A stretch of 64,000 nt of DNA, from contig NZ_QMKJ01000002.1 in assembly GCF_003290085.1 (NCBI RefSeq), forward strand, positions 620,001 through 684,000. Reading direction: 5' to 3'. Position 1 is the first letter of the stretch; every line of letters begins with the position of its first letter. The notes below the pieces were generated by a model, which worked only from the letters and a program-made list of their open reading frames with translations, searched no databases and had not been told where the DNA came from. The stretch is from Aliidiomarina sp. B3213 (GTDB lineage Bacteria; Pseudomonadota; Gammaproteobacteria; Enterobacterales; Alteromonadaceae). A program made the translations under genes and the position numbers. This document shows, one piece after another, positions 36,789 through 45,452 of the stretch.

Positions 36789-38033
36789 ATGGCGCGCGCA
36801 ATTATTCTGATGTTTGACTCTTTCGGTGTCGGCGCTTCCGCAGACGCTCACCTATTTGGTGACGTGGGTGCCAATACTTTGGGTCATATCGCTCAAGCCT
36901 GTGCCGAAGGGCAGGCAGATAATGCAGAGCGCCAAGGACCATTAAACTTACCAAACCTAACACGTTTAGGGCTTGCCCAACTGGGAGCAGAGGCCGCAGG
37001 GCACGCTATTCCGGGGCTCGATGACTCGATAGAACCAAAAGCTCAGTTCGGATTTGCACAAGAGCTGAGTAACGGTAAAGACACACCAAGCGGACACTGG
37101 GAGTTAGCGGGTGTTCCGGTGCAATTTGACTGGCATTACTTTCCTAAAAACGAGGAAGTCGCCAAAGGCGAAAGTGTTTTCCCACCAGAGCTCATTAGCG
37201 CTATTCAAGAAGCTGGTAATTTGCCGGGCGTATTAGGTGAGTGCCACGCCTCGGGTACAGCAATAATTGCCGAATTAGGCGAAGAGCATATTCGCAGCGG
37301 CAAGCCAATTATATACACCTCCGCAGACTCAGTATTACAAATAGCCGCACACGAAGAGCACTTTGGCCTAGAACGTTTAATTACATTGTGCGAGCAGGCA
37401 AGAGCTATTCTAGACCAACAAAACCTAAACGTGGGCCGCGTTATTGCGCGCCCATTTACCGGAGAAAGCGCTGAGAGCTTCAAGCGTACGAGTAATCGTA
37501 GAGACTTTTCAGTGCTACCTCCTGCACCCACTGTACTCGTTAAAAACCAGCAAGCCGGCAATGAAGTAATTAGCATCGGTAAAATAGCCGATATTTATGC
37601 GCATCAAGGTATTACACAGAAGCACAAAGCTGCGGGCAATAATGCCCTTTTCGACGTCACGTTAGATGTTGTTAAAACAGCACCGCACGGCAGTATTATT
37701 TTCCCCAATTTTGTCGACTTCGACATGGAATATGGACACCGTCGAAATGTAGCAGGCTACGCGCATGCTTTAGAACAACTCGACCAGCGCTTACCTGAAC
37801 TCGAAGCCATACTGCAAGAAGACGACATCGTTTTTATTACCGCAGACCATGGTTGCGACCCTACTTGGCCAGGTAGCGACCATACACGTGAATATGTGCC
37901 TGTGATTTGCTTTGGGAAGAAAGTGAAGCCGGGGAATATAGGTAAACGAGAGACCTTTGCAGACATTGGGCAAACCATTGCCGAGCATTTAGGCTTGCCA
38001 CAACTTGAGTTTGGAACGTCTTTTCTAAACTAA
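36789..38033 (+). CDS. deoB: Phosphopentomutase
   Basis: A 414-residue alkaline-phosphatase-superfamily mutase that interconverts (deoxy)ribose 1- and 5-phosphates. Metal and phosphoryl residues are seen in [22 protein letters not shown] (phosphorylated Thr), and [22 protein letters not shown]. It links DeoA to DeoC, so the cluster forms a complete route from pyrimidine deoxynucleosides to glycolysis. No deoD lies in the window. Confidence 0.95.
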   Translation: MARAIILMFDSFGVGASADAHLFGDVGANTLGHIAQACAEGQADNAERQGPLNLPNLTRLGLAQLGAEAAGHAIPGLDDSIEPKAQFGFAQELSNGKDTPSGHWELAGVPVQFDWHYFPKNEEVAKGESVFPPELISAIQEAGNLPGVLGECHASGTAIIAELGEEHIRSGKPIIYTSADSVLQIAAHEEHFGLERLITLCEQARAILDQQNLNVGRVIARPFTGESAESFKRTSNRRDFSVLPPAPTVLVKNQQAGNEVISIGKIADIYAHQGITQKHKAAGNNALFDVTLDVVKTAPHGSIIFPNFVDFDMEYGHRRNVAGYAHALEQLDQRLPELEAILQEDDIVFITADHGCDPTWPGSDHTREYVPVICFGKKVKPGNIGKRETFADIGQTIAEHLGLPQLEFGTSFLN

Positions 38034-38041
38034 TCTTTGCC

Positions 38042-38101
38042 AAACAAGCCCTTTCCAAGCAAACTTTTTTCAAGCAAACTTTTTCCAAGCAAAAAACCGA
38101 G
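38042..38101. repeat. Short tandem repeat, 15-bp period, after deoB
   Basis: Units AAGCAAACTTTTTTC (38057-38071) and AAGCAAACTTTTTCC (38072-38086) are adjacent, with a degenerate unit before (AAACAAGCCCTTTCC) and a partial one after (AAGCAAAAAACCGAG). It fills the gap between the convergent deoB and esterase genes. It is probably a slippage product; copy number may vary among strains. Confidence 0.75.
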
Positions 38102-38111
38102 CTAAGGCGCG

Positions 38112-38774
38112 TTATAAAAAGCGCGCCAGCCATTTTGCGATGTCTTGAATTTGCGGACCACATACCTGGTGAGCCATCGGGTAAGTTTGGAACTCAACGT
38201 CATAGCCATGGTCGGTTAACCACCCTTTTGCTTGCTCACCTAGACTAACTGGCACGATTGGGTCTTGTGATCCATGGTGAACCAATATTGGCGTTTCCGC
38301 TTGAACTTCACTCGGCTGAATAGAGTCACGCGTGGCTAAATAGGTAGACAAAGCCATAATGCCCGCAAGCTTTTTGTCAAAAGAAAGTCCAGCTTCATAA
38401 GCAACCGCACCACCTTGAGAAAAGCCTGCTAAAACAATACGGTCTGCTGGTATACCGCGCTCTATTTCCCGTTCGATAAGATCTTGGGCCTGCTTTGCCG
38501 AAATCCGTAACTGCTTTTCGTCGACGCTGCGGTCTATGCTCATTTCCAAAATGTCGTACCAAGCAGGCATCGTCATGCCACCATTCACCGTCACGGGTAT
38601 TTTTGGGGCATGAGGGAACACAAAACGAACCTGGCACTCTGCGGGTAATTGAATATGCGGCACGATAGGCTCAAAGTCATGGCCGTCGGCGCCTAGGCCA
38701 TGTAGCCAAATAACGGCTGCATTTGCTTCGTGCTCTGGGCTTACTTCTACACAGGGTAAATACTGTTCAGTCAT
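38112..38774 (-). CDS. Carboxylesterase/phospholipase family alpha/beta hydrolase
   Basis: A 220-residue serine hydrolase. The oxyanion region is VIWLHGLGADGHDFEP, the nucleophile is in GFSQGGAVA, the Asp is in HGSQDPIVP and the His is in YPMAHQVC. This is the dimeric carboxylesterase 2/acyl-protein-thioesterase-like family, which hydrolyses short-chain esters. The natural substrate is unknown. It converges with deoB and is followed 9 bp upstream by the OsmC gene on the same strand. Confidence 0.88.
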   Translation of the reverse strand: MTEQYLPCVEVSPEHEANAAVIWLHGLGADGHDFEPIVPHIQLPAECQVRFVFPHAPKIPVTVNGGMTMPAWYDILEMSIDRSVDEKQLRISAKQAQDLIEREIERGIPADRIVLAGFSQGGAVAYEAGLSFDKKLAGIMALSTYLATRDSIQPSEVQAETPILVHHGSQDPIVPVSLGEQAKGWLTDHGYDVEFQTYPMAHQVCGPQIQDIAKWLARFL

Positions 38775-38783
38775 TACAATCCT

Positions 38784-39230
38784 TTAATCTTTCGTTTCGG
38801 TCGATAAATTCAATTCTGTTTCAATGGCCAAGTTCGGGTTAGTTATAGTTCGATGTACAGGGCATTTATTCGCGATTTCTAAAAGCCTAGAGGTTTGCTC
38901 TTCGGTGAGCTCACCCGCAACACGAATGGATCGATGAATAACTTCCCCTACAATTTCGCCGTCTTGCAACTTTCCTTCCTGATGCGACAAGTCTACGGTT
39001 ACTTTTTGTAACGGCCAGTTCTTGCGCTTGGCATACATTCGTAAAGTCATGGAGGTGCACGCCCCTAAACCCGCCATCAACATTTCCATCGGCGCAGGGC
39101 CTTCGTCGGCTCCGCCAAGACTTTCAGGTTCGTCAGCCAACCAACGGTGGTTATAAGTGGTGACCTGCTGAGTAAAAGGTGAAATTTTCTCTTCTACACG
39201 TACGCAACCTTCTGCAACTTCATGGCTCAT
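38784..39230 (-). CDS. OsmC family peroxiredoxin-like protein
   Basis: A 148-residue protein from the ATG at 39230, which has GGAGG 4 bases upstream; the frame runs back to 39251 without support. The two OsmC/Ohr cysteines are in [17 protein letters not shown] and [26 protein letters not shown] and DLSHQE resemble the YhfA/OsmC-like subfamily that reduces organic hydroperoxides or thiol-reactive compounds. Co-directional with the esterase, 9 bp apart. Confidence 0.85.
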   Translation of the reverse strand: MSHEVAEGCVRVEEKISPFTQQVTTYNHRWLADEPESLGGADEGPAPMEMLMAGLGACTSMTLRMYAKRKNWPLQKVTVDLSHQEGKLQDGEIVGEVIHRSIRVAGELTEEQTSRLLEIANKCPVHRTITNPNLAIETELNLSTETKD

Positions 39231-39324
39231 AGAACCTCCATTAAACCCCACTAATCAGGCTAATGCTGCAATTTACCACATGCCTTTCTTGCAACAAACA
39301 ACGTAAAAATTTTTGCTGCGCATA

Positions 39325-39353
39325 CTTGAAAAGAAATATGGCAGTACTTATGT
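39325..39353 (+). promoter_or_regulatory. Candidate heat-shock (sigma-32-like) promoter of ibpA
   Basis: CTTGAAA (39325-39331) matches the sigma-32 -35 consensus exactly. After 14 bases comes ACTTATGT, a partial match to the -10 CCCCATNT (four of the seven defined positions). It lies 74 bp before the ibpA start, leaving room for a structured leader. The weak -10 keeps confidence modest. Confidence 0.4.
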
Positions 39354-39427
39354 CTAGTTATGCAGAGGATGGGTCTCGCTGAGAACATTCGGACTGCGTA
39401 ACTAATTATCGCTCATTGGAGGATATG

Positions 39428-39877
39428 ATGAACACTATCGATTTAACACCACTTTACAGAAACAGCATTGGTTTTGACCGTTTAGCCTCAATGCTAGACA
39501 ACGCGCTTCGTGGAGACACCGGCACAGGTGGATACCCGCCCTACAACATCGAAGCGAAGGAAGAAAACCAGTATATGATTACCATTGCGGTTGCTGGCTT
39601 CGAAGAAAACGAACTCGACATTCAAACCGAGCGCGGTGTACTCACCGTTCGCGGCAAGAAGGCCGAAGACGACAGCAAGCGTAAATACTTATACCAAGGC
39701 ATTGCGGCAAGAGCGTTCGAGCGCAAATTCAACCTTGCAGAACACGTTGAAGTAACCGACGCGGAATTACGCAATGGCCTACTGAATATTTATCTGGTGA
39801 AAGAAATTCCAGAAGCAATGAAGCCACGTTCTATTTCCATTAAGTCAAACGAACGTACTTTAGAAAACAAAAGCTAA
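39428..39877 (+). CDS. ibpA: Small heat-shock protein IbpA (Hsp20)
   Basis: A 149-residue alpha-crystallin chaperone. The start at 39428 leaves GGAGG 5 bases upstream. The N-terminus IDLTPLYRNSIGFDRLASMLDN and the GGYPPYNIEAKEENQYMITIAVAGF stretch closely follow E. coli IbpA. The alpha-crystallin core ends with LYQGIAARAFERKFNLAEHV and GLLNIYLVKEIPE. IbpA holds unfolding proteins for the DnaK/ClpB disaggregase. No ibpB is adjacent. Confidence 0.93.
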   Translation: MNTIDLTPLYRNSIGFDRLASMLDNALRGDTGTGGYPPYNIEAKEENQYMITIAVAGFEENELDIQTERGVLTVRGKKAEDDSKRKYLYQGIAARAFERKFNLAEHVEVTDAELRNGLLNIYLVKEIPEAMKPRSISIKSNERTLENKS

Positions 39878-39894
39878 CGAAAGCTTTTAACGAG

Positions 39895-39929
39895 AAAGCC
39901 CCGAGTTGTGTGTGCTCGGGGCTTTTTTG
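39895..39929 (+). terminator. Intrinsic terminator of ibpA
   Basis: AAAGCCCCGAG pairs with CTCGGGGCTTT around a 9-base loop and is followed by a T-run. It lies 18 bp after the ibpA stop and 24 bp before the convergent aminopeptidase gene ends. Confidence 0.9.
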
Positions 39930-39952
39930 TTTTTAATGCTTTTAGCTTAAAA

Positions 39953-41539
39953 TTACGGCTGACGAATAGCCCATTCAGTCAATAGGCGAACCCCGAAGCC
40001 TGTCGCACCACGCGGGTGAATACCAGAAGGTCCGTCTACCAAGGCATTACCGGCCATGTCGATGTGTAGCCACGGCGTGTCACCTACAAAGCGTTGCAGC
40101 AACATGGCACCGGCAGTAGCACCCGGCGAGCCCACGTTTTTCATATCTGCAATACGGCTTTCAATTGCACTTGCGAACATAGGATCCATAGGTAGACGCC
40201 AGATACGCTCTTCAGTTACGTCTGCTGCTTCTTGCATAACTTGAAGCACTTCGTCGTGGTCACTAAATACAGCCGCATATTCATTACCAACAGCACCAAT
40301 TTTAGAGCCTGTTAGTGTTGCTATATCTACCATGGCACGAGGGCGGAAGTTTTCACGTGCGTACCAAAGTCCGTCAGAGAGTACCAAACGACCTTCTGCG
40401 TCGGTATTCGTCACTTCAATCGTTAAACCAGAACCGGTTGTTACCACGTCTCCTGGGAGTTGAGCCTCGCCTGAAATAAGGTTGTGAGCAAGAGGCGCAA
40501 CTGCTACCACATTAACTTCGGCATTTTGGCGAGCTAACGCGAGCACCGATCCTACCACTGCAGCAGCGCCAGCTTTATCTGTTTGCATACGAACAATAGA
40601 GCCGCTGTTGGTTTTCAGGTTATAGCCACCCGTGTCGAAAGTAATACCTTTACCGACCATCGCTAGCGGCTGATCGTCGCTGCCTTCCCAGTGAGCCACA
40701 AGCAAATGCGCTTTGTGCTGACTACCTTGAGACACCCCGTAAAGTGCCCCCATACCTAAGGCTTGAACCTGTTCTGGGGTTAAAATGGTCACTTCAACAC
40801 CAGCGGGTTCTAATGCCTGACGCGCATATTCAGCAAATGCTTCTGGGTAGCCTGCACTACCGGGTAAATTGGTTAATTCACGCGCTAAAAATACACCCTC
40901 TGCAATGGCTTGCAACGCCGAGAACTCTTGGTTTGCTTGAGAAACACTAGCAACACGCCAAGTGTATTGTTGCGAAGGGCGCGCTTCAGGTTCGCTAAAA
41001 TAACGGTCGAATCGGTAGTTTCTTAGATCTGCACCATGTGACATCGCAGCAAGAATTCGTCCGTTGTAAACAGGGTTGGTAATTAAACGACCATCTACTC
41101 CGACCGTTTCCGCATTTGTACTGTTCACTAAAGCTGAAAGTGCAGCGCCTGCTTTCTCTGCTTCTTTACGCACAAATTCTGCAGGGTTGCCAACACCGAT
41201 AAGCACTAAACGTTCAACGTCTAATCCTGCAGGTGCCACAATAACGCGTTGCGAACCCGCTTCACCGCTAAACTCGGCGATTTCTAAAACTCTTTGAACA
41301 TGACTAGTCGTTGCGCTGGACCATTCAGGTAGTGTTACCTGGGTGTCTTCCGGCACCGGTACAACCAATATGTCACTTTGCTCAATGGCTTGGTCGGTAA
41401 CTTCGTTACTGGTGAACAAATACTGTTCTACGAAAGGGTTTTCAATAGCGACTGGATTGGCTTGAGCTTCTTGGGCTCCAAATCCAACGATGCTAGCGAA
41501 GGCAATGGCCAACATCGACGTTTTTGCGTGCAGTTTCAT
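39953..41539 (-). CDS. Exported M17 family leucyl aminopeptidase
   Basis: A 528-residue peptidase. An N-terminal Sec signal peptide (LAIAFASIVGFGAQEAQA, cleavage about 28) sets it apart from cytosolic PepA. The catalytic domain keeps the two-metal ligands: K297 and D302 in VGKGITFDTGGYN, D321 in QTDKAGAA, and D380/E382 in NTDAEGRLVLSDG (378-390). It removes N-terminal amino acids from peptides, here presumably in the periplasm, complementing the S46 dipeptidyl-peptidase at 28.6 kb. Confidence 0.9.
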   Translation of the reverse strand: MKLHAKTSMLAIAFASIVGFGAQEAQANPVAIENPFVEQYLFTSNEVTDQAIEQSDILVVPVPEDTQVTLPEWSSATTSHVQRVLEIAEFSGEAGSQRVIVAPAGLDVERLVLIGVGNPAEFVRKEAEKAGAALSALVNSTNAETVGVDGRLITNPVYNGRILAAMSHGADLRNYRFDRYFSEPEARPSQQYTWRVASVSQANQEFSALQAIAEGVFLARELTNLPGSAGYPEAFAEYARQALEPAGVEVTILTPEQVQALGMGALYGVSQGSQHKAHLLVAHWEGSDDQPLAMVGKGITFDTGGYNLKTNSGSIVRMQTDKAGAAAVVGSVLALARQNAEVNVVAVAPLAHNLISGEAQLPGDVVTTGSGLTIEVTNTDAEGRLVLSDGLWYARENFRPRAMVDIATLTGSKIGAVGNEYAAVFSDHDEVLQVMQEAADVTEERIWRLPMDPMFASAIESRIADMKNVGSPGATAGAMLLQRFVGDTPWLHIDMAGNALVDGPSGIHPRGATGFGVRLLTEWAIRQP

Positions 41540-41634
41540 TTCAACTCCTTGGTAACGCGCATGAATAGTACGAAGTGTCGTCTATATTCTTACACATTCT
41601 CAAGCGAATTGCGGCTAACTGCTTAATTTTACAC

Positions 41635-42468
41635 CTAAGCTGCTTGCGGGCGTTTCTCTGGCTCCGTAAGTACTACGTTCTTGTCAGGAAATGCAGATGT
41701 GCTCGCCGATGCTATTTCTGCATCCGTCCAATACATAAGTTCCAATTCGCCCGTTTCACTCTCAACTAAAGCACTGCAATGCTCTACCCAGTCGCCATCG
41801 TTTGCGTAAATAATACCGTTTTCCATACGAAGATCCGGCTGGTGAATATGTCCGCAAACAATGCCGTCTAATCCACGCTTTTTAGCCTCTTGAATAGCCG
41901 CTTCACGAAAACGAGTTATCGCCAACTCCGCTTTAGCAAATTGCCCTTTCACATAACTAGAAAGCGACCAATAATAACGGCCTGTCCATTTGCGCATACG
42001 GTTCACATGACGATTGAGCGCCAGCAAAAAATAATAGAGCTTGTCGCCAATAAAATGTAGCCAACGACCTAAGTACACCTGCTCGTCGAACTCATCACCA
42101 TGAAGTACCAGCAACCGCTTCCCTGCGGCTGTGGTATGTATCGCTTTGCGCTGAATTCTAATGCTTGCAACATTGGGGTGACGGTATTTGCGCATGGCTC
42201 CGTCGTGATTACCTGGAATGTAAATAACCTCTACGCCAGACTGCGCTTTGGCAAGTAATGACTGGATGATTTCGTGGTGTTTAGCGGGCCAGAACATTTG
42301 CTTCTTCATCGCCCAGAAGTCGACTAAGTCACCCACAATGTAGATTTTCTCAGCTTTCACAGACTGCAAAAGGTGTAACAAAAAGTCGGCTTTACAGTCT
42401 TTCGACCCTAAATGAACGTCTGAAATGAATAGTGTTCTAGCCACAACCGGAGCTGTTTGATGCTTCAT
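41635..42468 (-). CDS. LpxH-like UDP-2,3-diacylglucosamine diphosphatase family metallophosphoesterase
   Basis: A 277-residue calcineurin-like phosphoesterase. Metal-binding motifs in order: FISDVHLGS, VGDLVDFW, IPGNHDGAM, VLHGDEFD and GHIHQP. The helical insert (KLYYFLLALNRHVNRMRKWTGRYYW) is typical of the LpxH/LpxH2 group that hydrolyses UDP-2,3-diacylglucosamine in lipid A synthesis. It is longer than E. coli LpxH (240), so it may be the LpxH2 paralogue with an uncertain substrate. Confidence 0.8.
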   Translation of the reverse strand: MKHQTAPVVARTLFISDVHLGSKDCKADFLLHLLQSVKAEKIYIVGDLVDFWAMKKQMFWPAKHHEIIQSLLAKAQSGVEVIYIPGNHDGAMRKYRHPNVASIRIQRKAIHTTAAGKRLLVLHGDEFDEQVYLGRWLHFIGDKLYYFLLALNRHVNRMRKWTGRYYWSLSSYVKGQFAKAELAITRFREAAIQEAKKRGLDGIVCGHIHQPDLRMENGIIYANDGDWVEHCSALVESETGELELMYWTDAEIASASTSAFPDKNVVLTEPEKRPQAA

Positions 42469-42587
42469 AACTTTTGCCCTTTTAGCAGGTGGATGAATTC
42501 AACAACTCAACGTAAGCCAAGTCAGGCAAAGTTTGGCATTTCAATATGAAGATTATTTGACGGAGATAATACGATTTAATGACACCG

Positions 42588-45272
42588 CTACGCTTCAGAG
42601 CCTTCTTGCAAGCGCTTCAGCACAAGGTCAATTTGCGAAACAGGAGTAGGTCGGTTAATCAGGTATCCTTGGAATAACTGGCAGCCCTGTGCCGCAAGTA
42701 GTTCCATTTGGGTTTTCGTTTCTACCCCCTCTGCAACCAGCTTGAGTCTTAAAGACTCGCCCAATGAAATAATGGTGCGGGTAATGGTGCGAGGACTCTC
42801 GTTTTTATGGAGATTTTGCACAAATGACTGGTCAATTTTAAGTTTGTCGAGCGGCAAGCTATTTAAATAACTTAAGGAAGAATAACCCGTACCAAAGTCG
42901 TCGAGTGCGAACTTAACACCGTGCTGCTTCAAGGCTGTCATTTTCTCAATGGCGTCGTCTGGTTCTGAAAGTAGCATCGACTCAGTAATTTCCAGCACCA
43001 AGTATTGTGGCTCTACCCCCGACTTTTCGATAATACTTAAGGTGTCGGCCACAAAGCTCGGTGAATGTAACTGGCGTACACTTAAGTTCACCGACATGGT
43101 CCAGTGCTTTCGTTCTGGATCTTGGTGCCACTCATTCAATTGCTGACACGCAGATGTGAGTATTTGCTCGCCAAGCAGCAAAATATCGCCAGTTTCCTCG
43201 GCTAACGGAATGAAGTCGTTTGGAGGAATCATGCCACGGTCTGGGTGACTCCAGCGTACCAGCGCCTCGACACCATGCACCGACTTATCTGCTTCTACGA
43301 TGAGCTGGTAATGCAACTCGAATTCGTTATCTTCAATGGCGCGGTGCAGGTCACGAACAAGCTCTTGGCGGTCCTGCAACATGGTTTGAATACTTTCGTC
43401 GAAGAAAATATGGGTATTGCGACCAGCGGCTTTGGCTTGATACATCGCCTGGTCTGCTTGTTGCAGTAGGGTGTCTACCGAGCGCGTGTCGTTGTCAAAC
43501 AAGGTAATACCGACACTTGCCGTTACCCGATAAAAGGATTCATTTAGCGCAACGGGCTGTTCAAAGTCACGAATGAGTTCCGCTGCCAACGCGCGAGTTT
43601 GGTTAGCCGCAGCACTTGCGTGCTCAGACAACCGAGTAAGCACCACCACGAACTCATCTCCGCCAATACGAGCCACAAAATCTTGATCTCGGATCGAGCG
43701 ACGTAACCGCTCAGAAAGGGTAACAAGTAAGTCGTCGCCGGCTTGCTGCCCCAAAGAGTCATTCAGCGTTTTAAAATTGTCGACGTCAAAACACAGTACT
43801 GCGGCATACTGAGGTATAGATTGCATTTTATGTTTCAGATTTTTAACCTTTTCTTGCAACATTCTACGATTCGGTAGCTTGGTTAATGCGTCGTAAAATG
43901 CCAATTGGTTAATTTGTTCTTCAGCCCGTTTACTTGCAGTGGTGTCGATAATAACGCCATTCCAAAGCAAACTTTCATTGTCTTTCACTTGCGGAATCGA
44001 CTGCACCTCAACCCAACGAATTTCGCTTCCGACAAGTATACGGCCTTGCCAATAAAGAGGCGCTTTCTCTCGCGCGGCTTTTAAACTTTGGTGGTTGTAG
44101 TCATACCGATCCGAAGGGTGGATTCGTTGCTCTATCTCGGTAAACATACGTTCGAGCGGGAGAGAGTCAGGCAACTCTAATATTTCGCGAGCGCGCTGAT
44201 TCAGATACGTGACCTCTCGCTCCCCTTCGCTGTTTACTCTGCCTTGATACACCCCAACAGGTAGCAATTGTGTAAGCGAGTCGTATTGCTCTAAAGAACT
44301 TGATAACTGGCTGTTTAAACTTCTTAAATCTTGATCAGACACATCAATCAGGCGTTTCGCTCGTCGGTAGCCATAAATTAAAACTAATACGCCTAGTAAC
44401 CATACCACCGTAGGCAAAGCTAAGTTACTCAACCAAGCCATAATCACATAGCGACGGTCTTTCATTGCCACCGCAGTCATACCATACTGCGCCATAGGCT
44501 CTACCCAAAGGTAATGATGGCGATAGCCACCCGCCATGTTATAAGGGCGATCGTATGAAGCCCAGCCATGCTGTTCGCGAATCAAATTGCGTAATGGCTC
44601 CGACGCTCGGGTTTGATAAATTCGGTCGTAGCGCTCTCGAGTAGCAGGCTCGGGATACATATAGTTTAAGTAACCGTCGTCACGAACCAGTACAATTTCA
44701 ATATTGTCTTCAAGTTGTAATTCAGACCACGCCGCATTGTCGCTATCGATAATCAGCATCGACACCATAATCGCGCGAACTTCGTTATCGTCGTCAAACA
44801 CTGGTGTGTATAACGGGGTAACCCACTTATCGATGGTGGTGGAAAGTTGTGGGCGCCCGATTTGGAATGAACGTGTGAGTATAGCTTCTTGCAAGCTTTC
44901 ACTGCTCATGTCTAAAGCGGATTGGGAGTCTGGGGCGAATTCATATTCTGGAAGCGAAGAGCCTAGCACATTGCCTTGCATGTCGAGCATGGCATAGCCA
45001 AGTGCACTTCTATGATATGGCCGCATACGCTGAAAAAAGTCCTGAGCAGTTTCAGTACTCGAAGATTCCGAGCTAACTTCCAGGCCTTCGGCGAGAATTT
45101 GTTGAATAACGTCTTGCTTCGCCATTTGGTGTTCAAAGCCTTGGGCAAGAATTCCACTTAAATGGCTTAATTGCTTTTGTTCGGAAGAGAGGGTGCGTTG
45201 CCATGCAATGTAAGATGTGAAGATAGCCACCACGACCAAAAGCAGCATCATTAAACGTGCAAAAGCACGCAA
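42588..45272 (-). CDS. Membrane sensor GGDEF-EAL protein
   Basis: About 894 residues: an N-terminal membrane helix, a periplasmic sensor of about 250 residues (Cache-like), a second membrane helix near 280-300, a PAS region, then GGDEF (ARIGGDEFVVVL) and EAL (EALVRW, NLSVRQL, EITES, LDDFGTGYSSLSYL, LKIDQSF, EGVET). Both catalytic signatures are canonical, so it can in principle make and degrade c-di-GMP. The start is uncertain: TTG at 45272 lacks a ribosome site, and the frame stays open upstream to a stop near 45360 with no ATG or GTG. Confidence 0.88.
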   Translation of the reverse strand: MRAFARLMMLLLVVVAIFTSYIAWQRTLSSEQKQLSHLSGILAQGFEHQMAKQDVIQQILAEGLEVSSESSSTETAQDFFQRMRPYHRSALGYAMLDMQGNVLGSSLPEYEFAPDSQSALDMSSESLQEAILTRSFQIGRPQLSTTIDKWVTPLYTPVFDDDNEVRAIMVSMLIIDSDNAAWSELQLEDNIEIVLVRDDGYLNYMYPEPATRERYDRIYQTRASEPLRNLIREQHGWASYDRPYNMAGGYRHHYLWVEPMAQYGMTAVAMKDRRYVIMAWLSNLALPTVVWLLGVLVLIYGYRRAKRLIDVSDQDLRSLNSQLSSSLEQYDSLTQLLPVGVYQGRVNSEGEREVTYLNQRAREILELPDSLPLERMFTEIEQRIHPSDRYDYNHQSLKAAREKAPLYWQGRILVGSEIRWVEVQSIPQVKDNESLLWNGVIIDTTASKRAEEQINQLAFYDALTKLPNRRMLQEKVKNLKHKMQSIPQYAAVLCFDVDNFKTLNDSLGQQAGDDLLVTLSERLRRSIRDQDFVARIGGDEFVVVLTRLSEHASAAANQTRALAAELIRDFEQPVALNESFYRVTASVGITLFDNDTRSVDTLLQQADQAMYQAKAAGRNTHIFFDESIQTMLQDRQELVRDLHRAIEDNEFELHYQLIVEADKSVHGVEALVRWSHPDRGMIPPNDFIPLAEETGDILLLGEQILTSACQQLNEWHQDPERKHWTMSVNLSVRQLHSPSFVADTLSIIEKSGVEPQYLVLEITESMLLSEPDDAIEKMTALKQHGVKFALDDFGTGYSSLSYLNSLPLDKLKIDQSFVQNLHKNESPRTITRTIISLGESLRLKLVAEGVETKTQMELLAAQGCQLFQGYLINRPTPVSQIDLVLKRLQEGSEA

Positions 45273-45452
45273 AATGCGCGTTCTATTGGTACGGCTATTT
45301 TTACCGTGCTGATTGGCGTTTAACTTTGAATGGATAACTACAACTCCACAAACGGAAGCCTATTATTTTTATATATGATGGCTTACGTGAAATTCACCCG
45401 ATGTAAGAAAATAACGACAATTTATGTCGGTTGCAAGCAACTCCTTGAGTGG

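Noticed and set aside
37861-38163. 100-codon minus-strand frame across the deoB end and the tandem repeat
   Set aside because: It lies largely inside deoB and its distinctive repeated residues are a by-product of the 15-bp DNA repeat.
39354-39427. ROSE-type RNA thermometer in the ibpA leader
   Set aside because: I could not find a leader segment that pairs convincingly with the GGAGG site; a folding calculation would be needed.
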